Shown: positions 8,938-17,173 of the stretch, piece after piece
Layout of the letters: each line of letters starts with the position of its first letter
How positions within the stretch are numbered: position 1 is the first letter of the stretch
From: an uncultured Bacteroidales bacterium
GTDB lineage: Bacteria; Bacteroidota; Bacteroidia; Bacteroidales; UBA932
Direction of reading: 5' to 3'
NCBI GenBank assembly: GCA_949297365.1
Contig: CASFSL010000043.1
Span: forward strand, 1 to 37,275
Length of the DNA: 37,275 nt
The notes under the pieces: model-generated
Told to the model about the DNA's origin: nothing
The model's database searches: none
The model's input: the letters and a program-made list of their open reading frames with translations, nothing else
Position numbers and translations under genes: made by a program

Positions 8938-10446
8938 TTATTCATTCCCTCCGCCAGCCGTCGCAATATACTTCTGATCCGGGTCGTTTGACTTTGGTTT
9001 TGTCGGACGCAAAAGCCCCGCCAGAATGAGCCTGGTAATGTATCTTTCCCTCGAACGGCTTTGATTCACAATCCCAAGATGGTTAAATATCTCGCTACTG
9101 GTCCGTGCATATACAGCACAATAATCTAAAACCTTCTTTTGTTTTCTATCCAGTTTTATAGTCGGAGTTGGTGCATTTTCAATGGAACTTGGTGCATTTT
9201 CTATGGAACTTAGTGCATTTTCTATGGAACTTGGTGCATTTTCTCTCCAAAGAATCACACGAAAATTACTATCTTGAATAAACTCAGGGGCTTTCAATCC
9301 CATAGCCTTACACTCATCCACCATATCGCTAGTACCGGTGCCGAGACGTTCTATATAGCCTGCAAGATACAATGGATTGGCCAACACTGGATTAGCAGGA
9401 ATTGATGTATGAGGCAATGACAGCTGAGCTGCTGTAATCCCAAATGGCAGGCGTCCTGGATTCCACACCTCCAATCTGTTAGGGAAAAGCATTACCTGTA
9501 CACTTCCATTGCTCGTATAGTCCCGGTGACATATTGCATTCACAATGCTTTCAATCACAGATTTGACAGGCAGTTCAAAATTTATATCCACTTCGGCACT
9601 CTTATCCCTTTCTCCCACACGGGCATCTATGTGTGACATAACAAATGAGACTGCATTATCAATCATTTCGAACAATGAACCGTGGAATACCTGATAGGAG
9701 GCCAATGGTTTGCTTATTGTATTGGTATAGAACTGAACGCATTTTACTTCTGATGCCGGGAAGTATTTTTGAGGTTCTTTTCCAAACAGTAATAAAGCCG
9801 CATTGGTTATCCGGCCTCTGTCTATCAAATTCAGACTTCTCAACACACGTTCTACACCAGCATCATTTAACAGAGGAAAAGCTCGTTTCTTTCTGGCGCG
9901 TTCCACAAAGATACCCACTTTATCCTCGTCAATATCAGCAAAAGAGGCAGTAGGATGGAGTGTAGCATCAAAAGGTAATAGCCGCAGATATTCTTTCTCT
10001 TCCAGATAACGCACCAATGAAGCATAAACGGCTGAGCGCAATTCCTCATAATCTCCAAACGACTTGTGGACTACACACTGTTCCGCTTTTTTGATAAAGC
10101 CGACTTCTTTGGCATTACGTTGATTCTTATCCATCCGCTTGATAAAAATCAAACGGTCTTTATATAGCTCGGTCGCCAAATCAAACTCCCGCTCGGTAGG
10201 TGAAATCCCTTCAGCATCTTCATAGCCATAATCAGCACCCATCAGAGCGATATAAACATCTGACTGCTTGACTTCTTCAAGATATACTTGAGAAGCAGAC
10301 CGAGACTTGGCCGGCATTTCCTCAGATATAAAAACTTCAAAGAATCTGCCGAGCAGAGCATCTGTCCGTATATACTCTGCCAAAGCCTTGCGTTCCACAG
10401 CAAATTCCCGCTGCACACTGCTTACAAATATTCTGATCGGCCCCAT
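8938..10446 (-). CDS. DUF4062 domain fused to GHKL-type ATP-binding protein with C-terminal winged helix
   Basis: A 502-aa cytoplasmic protein of unknown role. Residues about 1-150 form a DUF4062 domain: IFVSSVQREFAVER at the start, YLEEVKQSDVYIALMGADYG in the middle, then SPTEREFDLA. Residues about 170-385 match the ATP-binding half of COG2865/RecG-related proteins: FVERARKKRAFPL, TNAALLLFGKEPQKYFP, the N-box SIVNAICHRDY, the G1-like VWNPGRLPFG and a GTGTSDMVDEC loop. In relatives the N-terminus is usually an AlbA_2/Schlafen-like domain; here DUF4062 takes that place. Residues about 400-425 are a seven-residue repeat (SSIENAP), followed by a winged-helix-like end (VLDYCAVYARTSSEIFNHL). Base composition is much poorer in GC than the flanks (23/60 in 9241-9300 against 38/60 in 11461-11520), suggesting acquisition. 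DUF4062 often sits in STAND-type or defence-linked proteins, so sensing or defence is possible but unproven. Confidence 0.8.
   Translation of the reverse strand: MGPIRIFVSSVQREFAVERKALAEYIRTDALLGRFFEVFISEEMPAKSRSASQVYLEEVKQSDVYIALMGADYGYEDAEGISPTEREFDLATELYKDRLIFIKRMDKNQRNAKEVGFIKKAEQCVVHKSFGDYEELRSAVYASLVRYLEEKEYLRLLPFDATLHPTASFADIDEDKVGIFVERARKKRAFPLLNDAGVERVLRSLNLIDRGRITNAALLLFGKEPQKYFPASEVKCVQFYTNTISKPLASYQVFHGSLFEMIDNAVSFVMSHIDARVGERDKSAEVDINFELPVKSVIESIVNAICHRDYTSNGSVQVMLFPNRLEVWNPGRLPFGITAAQLSLPHTSIPANPVLANPLYLAGYIERLGTGTSDMVDECKAMGLKAPEFIQDSNFRVILWRENAPSSIENALSSIENAPSSIENAPTPTIKLDRKQKKVLDYCAVYARTSSEIFNHLGIVNQSRSRERYITRLILAGLLRPTKPKSNDPDQKYIATAGGGNE
9170..9245. repeat. 21-bp in-frame tandem repeat (3.6 copies) in the DUF4062-ATPase gene
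   Basis: Three full 21-bp units (9170-9190, 9191-9211, 9212-9232) and a 13-base partial unit (9233-9245). Units differ at one or two positions only (a/t at unit base 12, and a g/a at the first base of unit 3). On the coding strand each unit encodes Ser-Ser-Ile-Glu-Asn-Ala-Pro (Leu for Pro in one copy), giving a flexible linker between the ATPase and winged-helix parts. Because 21 is a multiple of three, copy-number change would alter linker length without breaking the frame. Confidence 0.95.
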
Positions 10447-10508
10447 ACCACTATTCCTTTATCTATCAAAATTTCCCAACCCCACATATTCACAGACAGC
10501 TATTTTCT

Positions 10509-10928
10509 CTAATGCTGCTCCGCATCGGCCTTGCGGAATACTTCCAGCAGGGCGGCAGGGATGCGTGTCGGCCGGCGGTTGTCGCTGTGGATGAACCCGA
10601 GCACCACCGAGCCGTCACAGACCAGCTCGCCCCTCTGATTGTAGATGTCCGTCAGCACCTCTATCCGCGCCATCGGCTCCTTCTCCACCCGGGAGACCAC
10701 CCGAAGCACGTCACCCATCCGGGCCGGCGTGTGGTACTTAGCATTGACCGACACCACCGGCATCATGATTCCGTGCTTCTCCAGTTCCATGATCGGCAGC
10801 CCGACATCTATAAGGAACTGATGCCGACCGCACTCGAAGTAGCGGATGTAGTTCGAGTGATGGACTATCCCCATCTGGTCGGTCTCGTAGTAACGGACCT
10901 CTATCTGTGTCTCCGACTGGATGAACAT
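10509..10928 (-). CDS. YbgC/4HBT-family acyl-CoA thioesterase
   Basis: A 139-aa single hotdog-fold protein. The catalytic-loop motif YYETDQMGIVHHSNYIRYFE near the N-terminus carries the Asp (of ETDQMG) and the His-x-Asn-Tyr signature of the YbgC/4-hydroxybenzoyl-CoA thioesterase family, which hydrolyses acyl-CoA thioesters. It begins 21 bp after the end of valS and is probably cotranscribed with it. The acyl substrate cannot be read from sequence; a link to Tol-Pal (as for E. coli ybgC) is not supported by the neighbours. Confidence 0.88.
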   Translation of the reverse strand: MFIQSETQIEVRYYETDQMGIVHHSNYIRYFECGRHQFLIDVGLPIMELEKHGIMMPVVSVNAKYHTPARMGDVLRVVSRVEKEPMARIEVLTDIYNQRGELVCDGSVVLGFIHSDNRRPTRIPAALLEVFRKADAEQH

Positions 10929-10949
10929 AACTTTATCCGACTAAAATAT

Positions 10950-13601
10950 TCAACCTCTGAGCGCCTCGAGGGTCTTGCGCAGTCCCTCTATCTTGGCGGT
11001 CGCATCCAAAAGTTTCTTCTTCTCGTTCTGCACCACAGCCTCGGGAGCATTCTGCATGAACTTCTCATTGGACAGCTTGGCATTCACTCCCTTGAGGAAT
11101 TTCTCCAGACGCTCGATCTCTGCCTCGGCCTTGGCTATCTCCTCCTGCACGTCGGTCTTGCCGGCCAGCGGGACGAACATCTCTACCGTACCCACGAGGA
11201 AGGAAGCGCCTGCCTCCCTCTCGCCGAAGTCCTCGACGTAGGAAATCTCCCCGACATTGCCCATACGGCGGACTATGCCGGTCATCTCCTCGGGGAATGC
11301 GCCCTTTATGCGCAGGTCAAGAGCCTCTTTCGGGGACAATCCCTTCTTCTGGCGGATATTCCTCAGAGCCGCCACAGCCTCCGTAGCAAGGTCAAATGCG
11401 GCAATGAAGGCCTCGTCGTACTCGCCGCCCTCGGGCTGACGCTCCAGCATGATGGTAGCCCCATCGGGACGCTCGGCCAGGTTGTGCCAGAGTTCCTCGG
11501 TGATGAAGGGCATCACGGGATGCAGGAGTTTCAGCAGGGAATCGAAGAATCCGATGGTGGCGTCGTAGGTCACTCCGTCTATCGGGGCACCGTAGGCGGG
11601 CTTCACTATCTCGAGATACCAGGCGCAGAAGTCATCCCAGAACAGCTTGTACAGGCACATCAGGGCATCCGATATCCTGAACTTGGAGAAATGGTCGTCA
11701 ACCACAGCTATCTCCCTATTCAGTTTCTGTGTGAACCACTTCACGGCCAGGGCGGCATGGTCCGGAGCCTCCATGGAACGGTCCACGCTCCAGCCCTTGA
11801 CCAGACGGTAGGCGTTCCATATCTTGTTGCAGAAGTTGCGGCCCTGCTCCACCTGAGACTCGTCGAAGAGGATGTCGTTGCCGGCGGCAGTGCAGAGCAG
11901 CATGCCGATACGGACTCCGTCGGCCCCGTAGTCATCGATGAGTTTCAGAGGGTCTGGCGAGTTGCCGAGGGTCTTGGACATCTTGCGGCCCAGTTTGTCG
12001 CGGACAATGCCAGTGAAATACACGTTGCGGAAAGGCACCTTGCCCATGAACTCATTGCCGGCCATGACCATCCTGGCCACCCAGAAGAAGATGATGTCCG
12101 GGCCGGTCACCAGGTCGTTGGTCGGATAGTAGTAGGCCAGGTCGGTGTTCGGGGCCTTGTCCGGGAAACCGGGCTTGTCGGGGTCGAATACAGAGATGGG
12201 CCAGAGCCACGAGGAGAACCAGGTGTCCAGCACGTCCTCGTCGCGCCTGAGATCGGCGGCTGTAACCGAGGGGTCGAGCTGCTGAGCGGCCTTCAGGGCC
12301 TCCTCGGGAGTGGCCTCGACCACGTAGCGGCCGTCGGGCAGGTAGTATGCGGGAATCTGCTGTCCCCACCACAGCTGACGGGAAATGCACCAGTCGCGGG
12401 TGTTCTCCATCCAGTGACGGTAGGTATTGCGGTATTTATCTGGAATGAGTTTAATCTCACCATTCTCCACCCGGGCCAGGGCAGCTTTGGAAAGTTCCTC
12501 CATCCTGATGAACCACTGCATCGACAGTTTGGGTTCGATGACTGCATCGGTCCTCTCGGAATGTCCCACGGGTGAGATGTAATCCTCTTCCTTCTCAAGC
12601 TGTCCGGCCTCGGCGAGCATCTTGACTATCTTCTTGCGGGCCACAAAGCGGTCCTCTCCGACGAGGATCACGGCCTTCTCGTTGAGCCTTCCGTGGTCGT
12701 CGATGATGTCGAGCACCGGGAGGTTGTGACGCAGGCCTATCTCGTAGTCGTTCACGTCGTGGGCCGGGGTCACTTTCAGACAGCCGGTACCGAAGTCCAT
12801 GGTCACATAGGAGTCCTCGATGATGGGTATCTCGCGGTTGATCAAAGGGATGAGTATCTTCTTGCCGCGCAGGTGGTGATATCTCGGATCCTCCGGGTTG
12901 ATGCAGACAGCGGCATCGGCCATGATGGTCTCGGGACGGGTCGTGGCTATGACTATGTAGTCGTCAGTGGGATTGCCGGCCCCGTCGGACACCTTGTAGC
13001 GCAGGTAGTAGAGCTTGGACTTGGTCTCCTTGTGGATCACCTCGTCGTCGCTCACAGCGGTCAGGGCCTGGGGGTCCCAGTTGACCATCCTCACGCCGCG
13101 GTAGATATATCCTTTCTTGTAGAAATAAACGAATGTGTTGATGACAGCCTCACTGAGAGCCGGATCCATCGTAAAGCGGGTACGGTCCCAGTCGCAGGAG
13201 GCCCCGAGCTTCTTGAGCTGCTCGAGGATGATGCCGCCGTGCTTCTCCTTCCATTCCCAGGCGTGTTTCATGAACTCCTCCCGGGTCAGGGACGACTTGT
13301 CGATGCCCTGCTCCTTGAGCTTGGCAACCACCTTTGCCTCGGTGGCTATCGATGCGTGGTCGGTACCGGGCACCCAGCAGGCGTTCTTGCCCTGCATACG
13401 GGCGCGGCGCACCAGCACGTCCTGTATAGTATTGTTAAGCATGTGACCCATGTGCAGCACACCCGTCACATTTGGGGGCGGAATAACGACCGTATACGGT
13501 TCGCGGCTGTCGGGTTCCGAATGGAAAAACTTGTTCTTCAACCAGTAAGAGTACCACTTCTCCTCCACCTCGGAGGGACTGTATTTTGCTGACAATTCCA
13601 T
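10950..13601 (-). CDS. valS: Valyl-tRNA synthetase
   Basis: Class I aminoacyl-tRNA synthetase charging tRNA-Val and editing mischarged Thr. The 883-aa length is normal. Visible are [15 protein letters not shown] with the HIGH-type signature HMGH, the [10 protein letters not shown] segment typical of ValS, the KMSKTLGN (KMSKS) loop with NSPDP, the [10 protein letters not shown] motif before the catalytic zinc-like insertion, and a C-terminal coiled-coil arm ([18 protein letters not shown]) that binds tRNA. The ATG at 13601 begins the typical [17 protein letters not shown] leader. A perfect -7 box lies 20 bp upstream and a divergent promoter serves the DUF3467 gene. Confidence 0.97.
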   Translation of the reverse strand: MELSAKYSPSEVEEKWYSYWLKNKFFHSEPDSREPYTVVIPPPNVTGVLHMGHMLNNTIQDVLVRRARMQGKNACWVPGTDHASIATEAKVVAKLKEQGIDKSSLTREEFMKHAWEWKEKHGGIILEQLKKLGASCDWDRTRFTMDPALSEAVINTFVYFYKKGYIYRGVRMVNWDPQALTAVSDDEVIHKETKSKLYYLRYKVSDGAGNPTDDYIVIATTRPETIMADAAVCINPEDPRYHHLRGKKILIPLINREIPIIEDSYVTMDFGTGCLKVTPAHDVNDYEIGLRHNLPVLDIIDDHGRLNEKAVILVGEDRFVARKKIVKMLAEAGQLEKEEDYISPVGHSERTDAVIEPKLSMQWFIRMEELSKAALARVENGEIKLIPDKYRNTYRHWMENTRDWCISRQLWWGQQIPAYYLPDGRYVVEATPEEALKAAQQLDPSVTAADLRRDEDVLDTWFSSWLWPISVFDPDKPGFPDKAPNTDLAYYYPTNDLVTGPDIIFFWVARMVMAGNEFMGKVPFRNVYFTGIVRDKLGRKMSKTLGNSPDPLKLIDDYGADGVRIGMLLCTAAGNDILFDESQVEQGRNFCNKIWNAYRLVKGWSVDRSMEAPDHAALAVKWFTQKLNREIAVVDDHFSKFRISDALMCLYKLFWDDFCAWYLEIVKPAYGAPIDGVTYDATIGFFDSLLKLLHPVMPFITEELWHNLAERPDGATIMLERQPEGGEYDEAFIAAFDLATEAVAALRNIRQKKGLSPKEALDLRIKGAFPEEMTGIVRRMGNVGEISYVEDFGEREAGASFLVGTVEMFVPLAGKTDVQEEIAKAEAEIERLEKFLKGVNAKLSNEKFMQNAPEAVVQNEKKKLLDATAKIEGLRKTLEALRG

Positions 13602-13620
13602 AATCCTTCAATTTAACTCG

Positions 13621-13628
13621 CAAATATA
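13621..13628 (-). promoter_or_regulatory. -7 promoter box for valS
   Basis: Minus-strand TATATTTG matches TAnnTTTG, 20 bp before the valS ATG. The -33 element is not clear. It lies back to back with the -7 box at 13641-13648 for the divergent gene. Confidence 0.5.
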
Positions 13629-13640
13629 ATTCATTTTATG

Positions 13641-13648
13641 TAGATTTG
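13641..13648 (+). promoter_or_regulatory. -7 promoter box for DUF3467 operon
   Basis: TAGATTTG is a perfect TAnnTTTG box, giving a leader of about 30 nt before the ATG at 13683. The nearest -33-like sequence (TTTA at 612-615 of the 13 kb block) is too far, so the -33 is unclear. Confidence 0.45.
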
Positions 13649-13682
13649 CAGGCAGAATATTTTAAAAATTAAATCAAGAATT

Positions 13683-14000
13683 ATGGACAATCAACCGCAG
13701 AAAAAAGAAATAAGCATCGAGCTTACACGGGATGCCGCAACAGGACATTATTCGAACCTCGCCCTTATCACACACTCCAACAGCGAGTTCTTCATCGACT
13801 TCGCCAGTGTGACTCCGGGCTATCCCAAAGCACAGGTAGTCAGCCGTGTCATCATGACACCGGAGCACATCAAGAGGCTCTACCTGGCCCTCAGGGACAA
13901 CATCAGCAAATACGAGGCTCAGAACGGAGAGATCAAGCTTACCGGCAACACTCCCAAGAACACCATACCTTTCGGTTTCGGCAACACTCCGGAGGCGTAG
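13683..14000 (+). CDS. DUF3467 domain-containing protein
   Basis: A 105-aa soluble protein. It matches the DUF3467 pattern: an N-terminal strand KKEISIELT, a central GHYSNLALITHSNSEFFIDFA, then PKAQVVSRVIMTPEHIKRLYLAL and a C-terminal helix with ISKYEAQNGEI. The family is widespread in Bacteroidota and archaea; its function is unknown. It starts a four-gene run; the next gene begins 3 bp after its stop. Confidence 0.85.
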   Translation: MDNQPQKKEISIELTRDAATGHYSNLALITHSNSEFFIDFASVTPGYPKAQVVSRVIMTPEHIKRLYLALRDNISKYEAQNGEIKLTGNTPKNTIPFGFGNTPEA

Positions 14001-14003
14001 CCG

Positions 14004-14816
14004 ATGAGACCTGACATAGCTTTTGCGGGAGCCGGAAACGTAGCGTTCCGGTTCTCCCTTGCCCTGCAGGAAAAAGGCTACGATATATCTTTTGTCTACA
14101 GCCGGACCGAACGCAGCCGCGATAAACTGGTGCGTGCTCTCCGTGCCAACGGCTCCGACACCCAGGCTGCGGCAGACTACAGAGATCTGGCATCGGCTGA
14201 CTTGATTTTTATCGCAGTATCGGACGACGCGATAGAGACAGTCGTCCGCGAAATGGCCGGGCAACTGGCAGGTATGGAAAAACTGCCGGCAGTAGTCCAC
14301 ACCTCCGGTGCCACAGATATCTCCATACTCAAGCCGCTGGAGGACATAGGCTGCCGCTGCGGCGTGGTCTATCCGCTGATGACTCTCAACCGCAACAAGA
14401 ACGTGGAGTTCAAGGACGTCCCCCTGCTGCTGGAGTCCACCTCACAGGAACTCAGGCCGGTACTGGACTCCATCGCGTCAGACCTGGGCGGCGAGCATTA
14501 TTTCTACTCGTCGGCAGACAGGCTCAAGATGCATGTGGCCGCCGTATTCACCACCAATTTCGTCAACTACCTTCTAGGGCTGGCATTCCCGATAGTCCAG
14601 CATGACCATCCACTGCTTATACCATCCACGATAGAGGCCGTGCGCAACGCATTCCTGCACACCCCCGCCTCCACTCTTACCGGACCGGCCAGGAGAGGCG
14701 ACATGGAGACCATCCGCAAGCATCTGGAAGTCCTGGAGAGCATGGGTCTAAAGGAGCAGGAGGAGATATACCGCCTTTTCACTGACAGGATTCTGGAAAA
14801 ATACCACCACAAATAA
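14004..14816 (+). CDS. Rossmann-fold/DUF2520 protein (predicted oxidoreductase-like)
   Basis: A 270-aa protein with an N-terminal nucleotide-binding Rossmann fold (IAFAGAGNVAFRFSLALQEKG, matching GxGxxA) and the strand LIFIAVSDDAI, followed by the HTSGA(T) segment and an alpha-helical DUF2520 half (LKMHVAAVFTTNFVNYLLGL; later the helix with NAFLHTPASTLTGPARRGD). The architecture resembles F420/NADP-type and pyrroline-carboxylate reductase-like dehydrogenases, but no substrate is known for the family. Near-contact with its neighbours (3 bp upstream, 13 bp downstream) suggests one operon with the KdsC-like and Maf genes. Confidence 0.85.
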   Translation: MRPDIAFAGAGNVAFRFSLALQEKGYDISFVYSRTERSRDKLVRALRANGSDTQAAADYRDLASADLIFIAVSDDAIETVVREMAGQLAGMEKLPAVVHTSGATDISILKPLEDIGCRCGVVYPLMTLNRNKNVEFKDVPLLLESTSQELRPVLDSIASDLGGEHYFYSSADRLKMHVAAVFTTNFVNYLLGLAFPIVQHDHPLLIPSTIEAVRNAFLHTPASTLTGPARRGDMETIRKHLEVLESMGLKEQEEIYRLFTDRILEKYHHK

Positions 14817-14829
14817 CAGCACAATCAAA

Positions 14830-15372
14830 ATGCCCAACTACAACTATAAAGTCCGGCTCCACGGCATCCGTGCCTTCGCCTTCGATGTGGACGGAGTCAT
14901 GACGGACGGTTCCATAATAGCAGCCCCGGACGGAGAGCTGATCCGCATATTCAACGCCAAGGACGGCTTCGCATTCAGAATGTGCCGCATGAAAGGCTAT
15001 CCGGTGGCCATCATCACGGGAGGCACATCCGAAGGCATCGTCAGCCGTTTCTCCAGCCTGGGAGTGGACAAGGCTGACATCTATCAGAAATCCCGGGATA
15101 AAGTGCCAGACTTTCTGGACTTCTGCAACCGCCACGGACTCAAACCGGAAGAAGTGGCATACGCCGGAGACGATATCCCAGACATCCCCGTGCTGAAAAT
15201 AGCCGGACTGTCCGTTGCTCCGGCTGACGCAGTCCCCGAAGTCAAGGACATCTGCGACTACGTGTCCCTGTACCCCGGCGGCAGGGGACTGGCCCGGGAT
15301 CTGGTGGAGCAGGTGCTGAAAGTCCACGGAGACTGGAACCTTGACACTGAAGTCTATTCAAAACTGTTCTGA
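14830..15372 (+). CDS. kdsC: KdsC-like HAD phosphatase (KDO-8-phosphate phosphatase)
   Basis: A 180-aa cap-less HAD phosphatase. Motif I FDVDGVMTDG supplies the nucleophilic and general acid/base Asp pair, motif II is the Thr of IITGG, motif III the Lys of KSRDK region, and motif IV YAGDDIPDIPVL binds Mg2+. The whole matches KdsC, which removes phosphate from 3-deoxy-D-manno-octulosonate 8-phosphate in lipopolysaccharide core synthesis. Other sugar-acid phosphates (for example KDN-9-P) are possible for this subfamily, so the substrate is inferred. It lies 11 bp upstream of maf. Confidence 0.87.
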   Translation: MPNYNYKVRLHGIRAFAFDVDGVMTDGSIIAAPDGELIRIFNAKDGFAFRMCRMKGYPVAIITGGTSEGIVSRFSSLGVDKADIYQKSRDKVPDFLDFCNRHGLKPEEVAYAGDDIPDIPVLKIAGLSVAPADAVPEVKDICDYVSLYPGGRGLARDLVEQVLKVHGDWNLDTEVYSKLF

Positions 15373-15383
15373 TACACTACGCC

Positions 15384-15980
15384 ATGCTGCTCAAAGACGC
15401 TCTTTCAGGCCGGAGAATCGTACTCGGCTCCGCCTCTCCCAGACGCAGGGAACTCCTGGCCGGACTGGGACTGGACTTTACCGTAGAGGCCACTCCTGGC
15501 GCACCCGAGACCTATTCTCCGGGATTAAGACCGGACGAAGTTCCCGTGGCTCTGGCCGCCTCCAAGTCCGAAGGCTTCCACCGCCCCCTGGAACCGGACG
15601 AGATACTCATCACAGCCGACACCGTGGTAATCTGCGGGGACGACATACTGGGCAAGCCCTCCGACAGAGAGGATGCGGTGAGGATGCTGCGCGAACTGTC
15701 GGGACGCACGCACAGGGTCGTGACCGGAGTATGCATCCGGGACACCGGGCACAGAAATATATTCTCAAGCACATCCGAAGTGGAATTCAAAGCCCTGTCG
15801 GATGAGGAAATCAACTACTACATAGGACAATACCGTCCGTTTGACAAGGCCGGTGGCTACGGCATCCAGGAATGGATCGGCTATATAGGCATAACCTCCA
15901 TACGCGGCTCCTACTTCAACATCGTAGGACTCCCCGTACAGAGGCTGTACACTGTCCTTTCCGAATTTATCGGACGGTAA
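15384..15980 (+). CDS. maf: Maf-family nucleoside triphosphate pyrophosphatase
   Basis: A 198-aa house-cleaning enzyme hydrolysing dTTP/UTP or modified nucleotides to monophosphates. Signature elements are LGSASPRRRELL at the N-terminus, ITADTVV with the catalytic Asp, GKPSDREDAVRMLRELSGRTHRVVTG in the middle, and DKAGGYGIQ. These fit the YhdE (dTTP/UTP) branch. Its last 14 bp overlap the 3' end of the convergent choloylglycine-hydrolase-family gene. Confidence 0.92.
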   Translation: MLLKDALSGRRIVLGSASPRRRELLAGLGLDFTVEATPGAPETYSPGLRPDEVPVALAASKSEGFHRPLEPDEILITADTVVICGDDILGKPSDREDAVRMLRELSGRTHRVVTGVCIRDTGHRNIFSSTSEVEFKALSDEEINYYIGQYRPFDKAGGYGIQEWIGYIGITSIRGSYFNIVGLPVQRLYTVLSEFIGR

Positions 15981-17061
15981 TCATCTCGACCGGCTGCTGA
16001 CGGACTTTATCCAGTGGAGCCACGGTATATCTCACCTTGGCGAAGTCAATGGATGTCAGGTCTATGCAGCGGATAGTGCTGTTCCAGCACGTGCGCCAGT
16101 AGAATTTCAGGCCTTTCGTATCTGTCGCTGTGGTGAACTGGGTCGCTCCGGGAATATCCACCGGTGCATGGTCTTTCTGACGCTCCACTCCTATCGGTAT
16201 GTCGAAGTTGTTCAGAATCAGGAAGCAGGACATCACGGTCTCCTCTGCTGTCGGATATTGCGGAGCCGTAGCCTGATAGTAGGCCGCGCGGACAAATCTA
16301 GACGGCGGAGTCACATCGCCCGGCATACCGATCATGCCGGTACCGGCACCGAAACGGCGTACCTGGGGCCAGGCCGAGAAGGCGTTGCCGTCAGCCTCAC
16401 CGAAAGCCAGGTTGACATAGTTGTTCAGGTTGGTCACCTGCCAGGGGAAACCTGGAGCATTGGTCAGCACTCCTATCTCATTCTCATAGAAATTGGTCTT
16501 GCCGTCCACTATCTCTATCACTATCTGACGGCCCGAAGGCTCGCCCACTCTCCAGTGCGAGGTGCCGGCCTGAGGATACAGCTTGGTGACTATGATCTCG
16601 TCAAAATGGTCGATAACCTCCTGTACCGAAGTGAAGTTGGCCAGAATCCAGCTGACCACCTGCATGTCCGGTACGGTACGGTCCACCTGTGCAGAGTCAT
16701 AATCCGGATACTGCCCGTATGCCGGGAAAAAGAACAGTCCGGCTGACAGACCTTTTTCGTTGAGTCCTTCAAGGACGAACTGGTCCTGCTCGGCGGCTAC
16801 TCCCACATAGCCGTACTTACCGGTAAATATCAGCCCTGTACCGCCGGTAGAGGTCAGGGCCGTATGCCTGAAGCCACGGGGCACTATGACATAGCGGCTC
16901 TGCAGGTCCGAACCGCCCCACTCAGCCGTGCGGGCCAGCACATAACTGCCGTCCCCGGCCTTAAAGGATATCCCCGTACACGCCGACATCTCTGAGAATG
17001 TGCCGGCCAGGGCTGCTGCGGCTACCGCTGCCGCCCTGATTATGAATGCAGATAATTTCAT
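15967..17061 (-). CDS. Exported choloylglycine hydrolase/penicillin V acylase family protein
   Basis: Ntn-hydrolase of the linear amide C-N hydrolase family (bile salt hydrolase, penicillin V acylase). The start at 17061 is chosen because it begins a signal peptide (MKLSAFIIRAAAVAAAALAG); the open frame extends 14 codons further without such logic. Cleavage after SA would expose Cys28 as the N-terminal nucleophile (CTGISF). Sixteen residues later is Arg (LARTAEW), and three further Glu, where bile salt hydrolases usually have Asp. LTNAPGFPWQ contains the conserved Asn, and PPSRFVRA the conserved Arg. So the catalytic set is complete with one conservative change. The protein is likely periplasmic. 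Substrate (conjugated bile acid, N-acyl homoserine lactone, acylated peptide) cannot be told. It overlaps maf by 14 bp at the 3' end and is divergent from the aldo/keto reductase across an inverted repeat. Confidence 0.85.
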   Translation of the reverse strand: MKLSAFIIRAAAVAAAALAGTFSEMSACTGISFKAGDGSYVLARTAEWGGSDLQSRYVIVPRGFRHTALTSTGGTGLIFTGKYGYVGVAAEQDQFVLEGLNEKGLSAGLFFFPAYGQYPDYDSAQVDRTVPDMQVVSWILANFTSVQEVIDHFDEIIVTKLYPQAGTSHWRVGEPSGRQIVIEIVDGKTNFYENEIGVLTNAPGFPWQVTNLNNYVNLAFGEADGNAFSAWPQVRRFGAGTGMIGMPGDVTPPSRFVRAAYYQATAPQYPTAEETVMSCFLILNNFDIPIGVERQKDHAPVDIPGATQFTTATDTKGLKFYWRTCWNSTIRCIDLTSIDFAKVRYTVAPLDKVRQQPVEMITVR

Positions 17062-17099
17062 AGCTTTGAAATTTTCCCCAAGATACACAGAAAGCTGGA

Positions 17100-17132
17100 G
17101 CAATGCAAATTAACTCACCAGATTTGCATTGC
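17100..17132. promoter_or_regulatory. 11-bp perfect inverted repeat between divergent genes (operator candidate)
   Basis: GCAATGCAAAT at 17100-17110 and ATTTGCATTGC at 17122-17132 are exact reverse complements separated by 11 bp, so the centres lie about two helical turns apart. The right arm covers the TTTG -33 element (17123-17126) of the aldo/keto reductase promoter. A third half-like site, GTGCAATTTG, follows at 17137-17146. The repeat lies between two divergent genes, so it is not a terminator; a dimeric regulator controlling both genes is the natural reading. Confidence 0.65.
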
Positions 17133-17154
17133 CGGAGTGCAATTTGTACTTTTG
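17123..17154 (+). promoter_or_regulatory. Promoter of the Tat-exported aldo/keto reductase
   Basis: TTTG (17123-17126), 20 bp, then TACTTTTG (17147-17154) match both Bacteroidota promoter elements. The ATG at 17174 is 20 bp downstream, which supports that start. Confidence 0.7.
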
Positions 17155-17173
17155 CGCTGCAATACTTTTTTAT

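Noticed and set aside
10512-12575. 687-codon plus-strand open frame opposite the thioesterase and valS
   Set aside because: It is the antisense of two well-conserved genes; the product has no family resemblance and arises from codon bias in GC-rich DNA.
12693-13592. 299-codon plus-strand open frame opposite the 5' part of valS
   Set aside because: Antisense shadow of valS, no start context and no family pattern.
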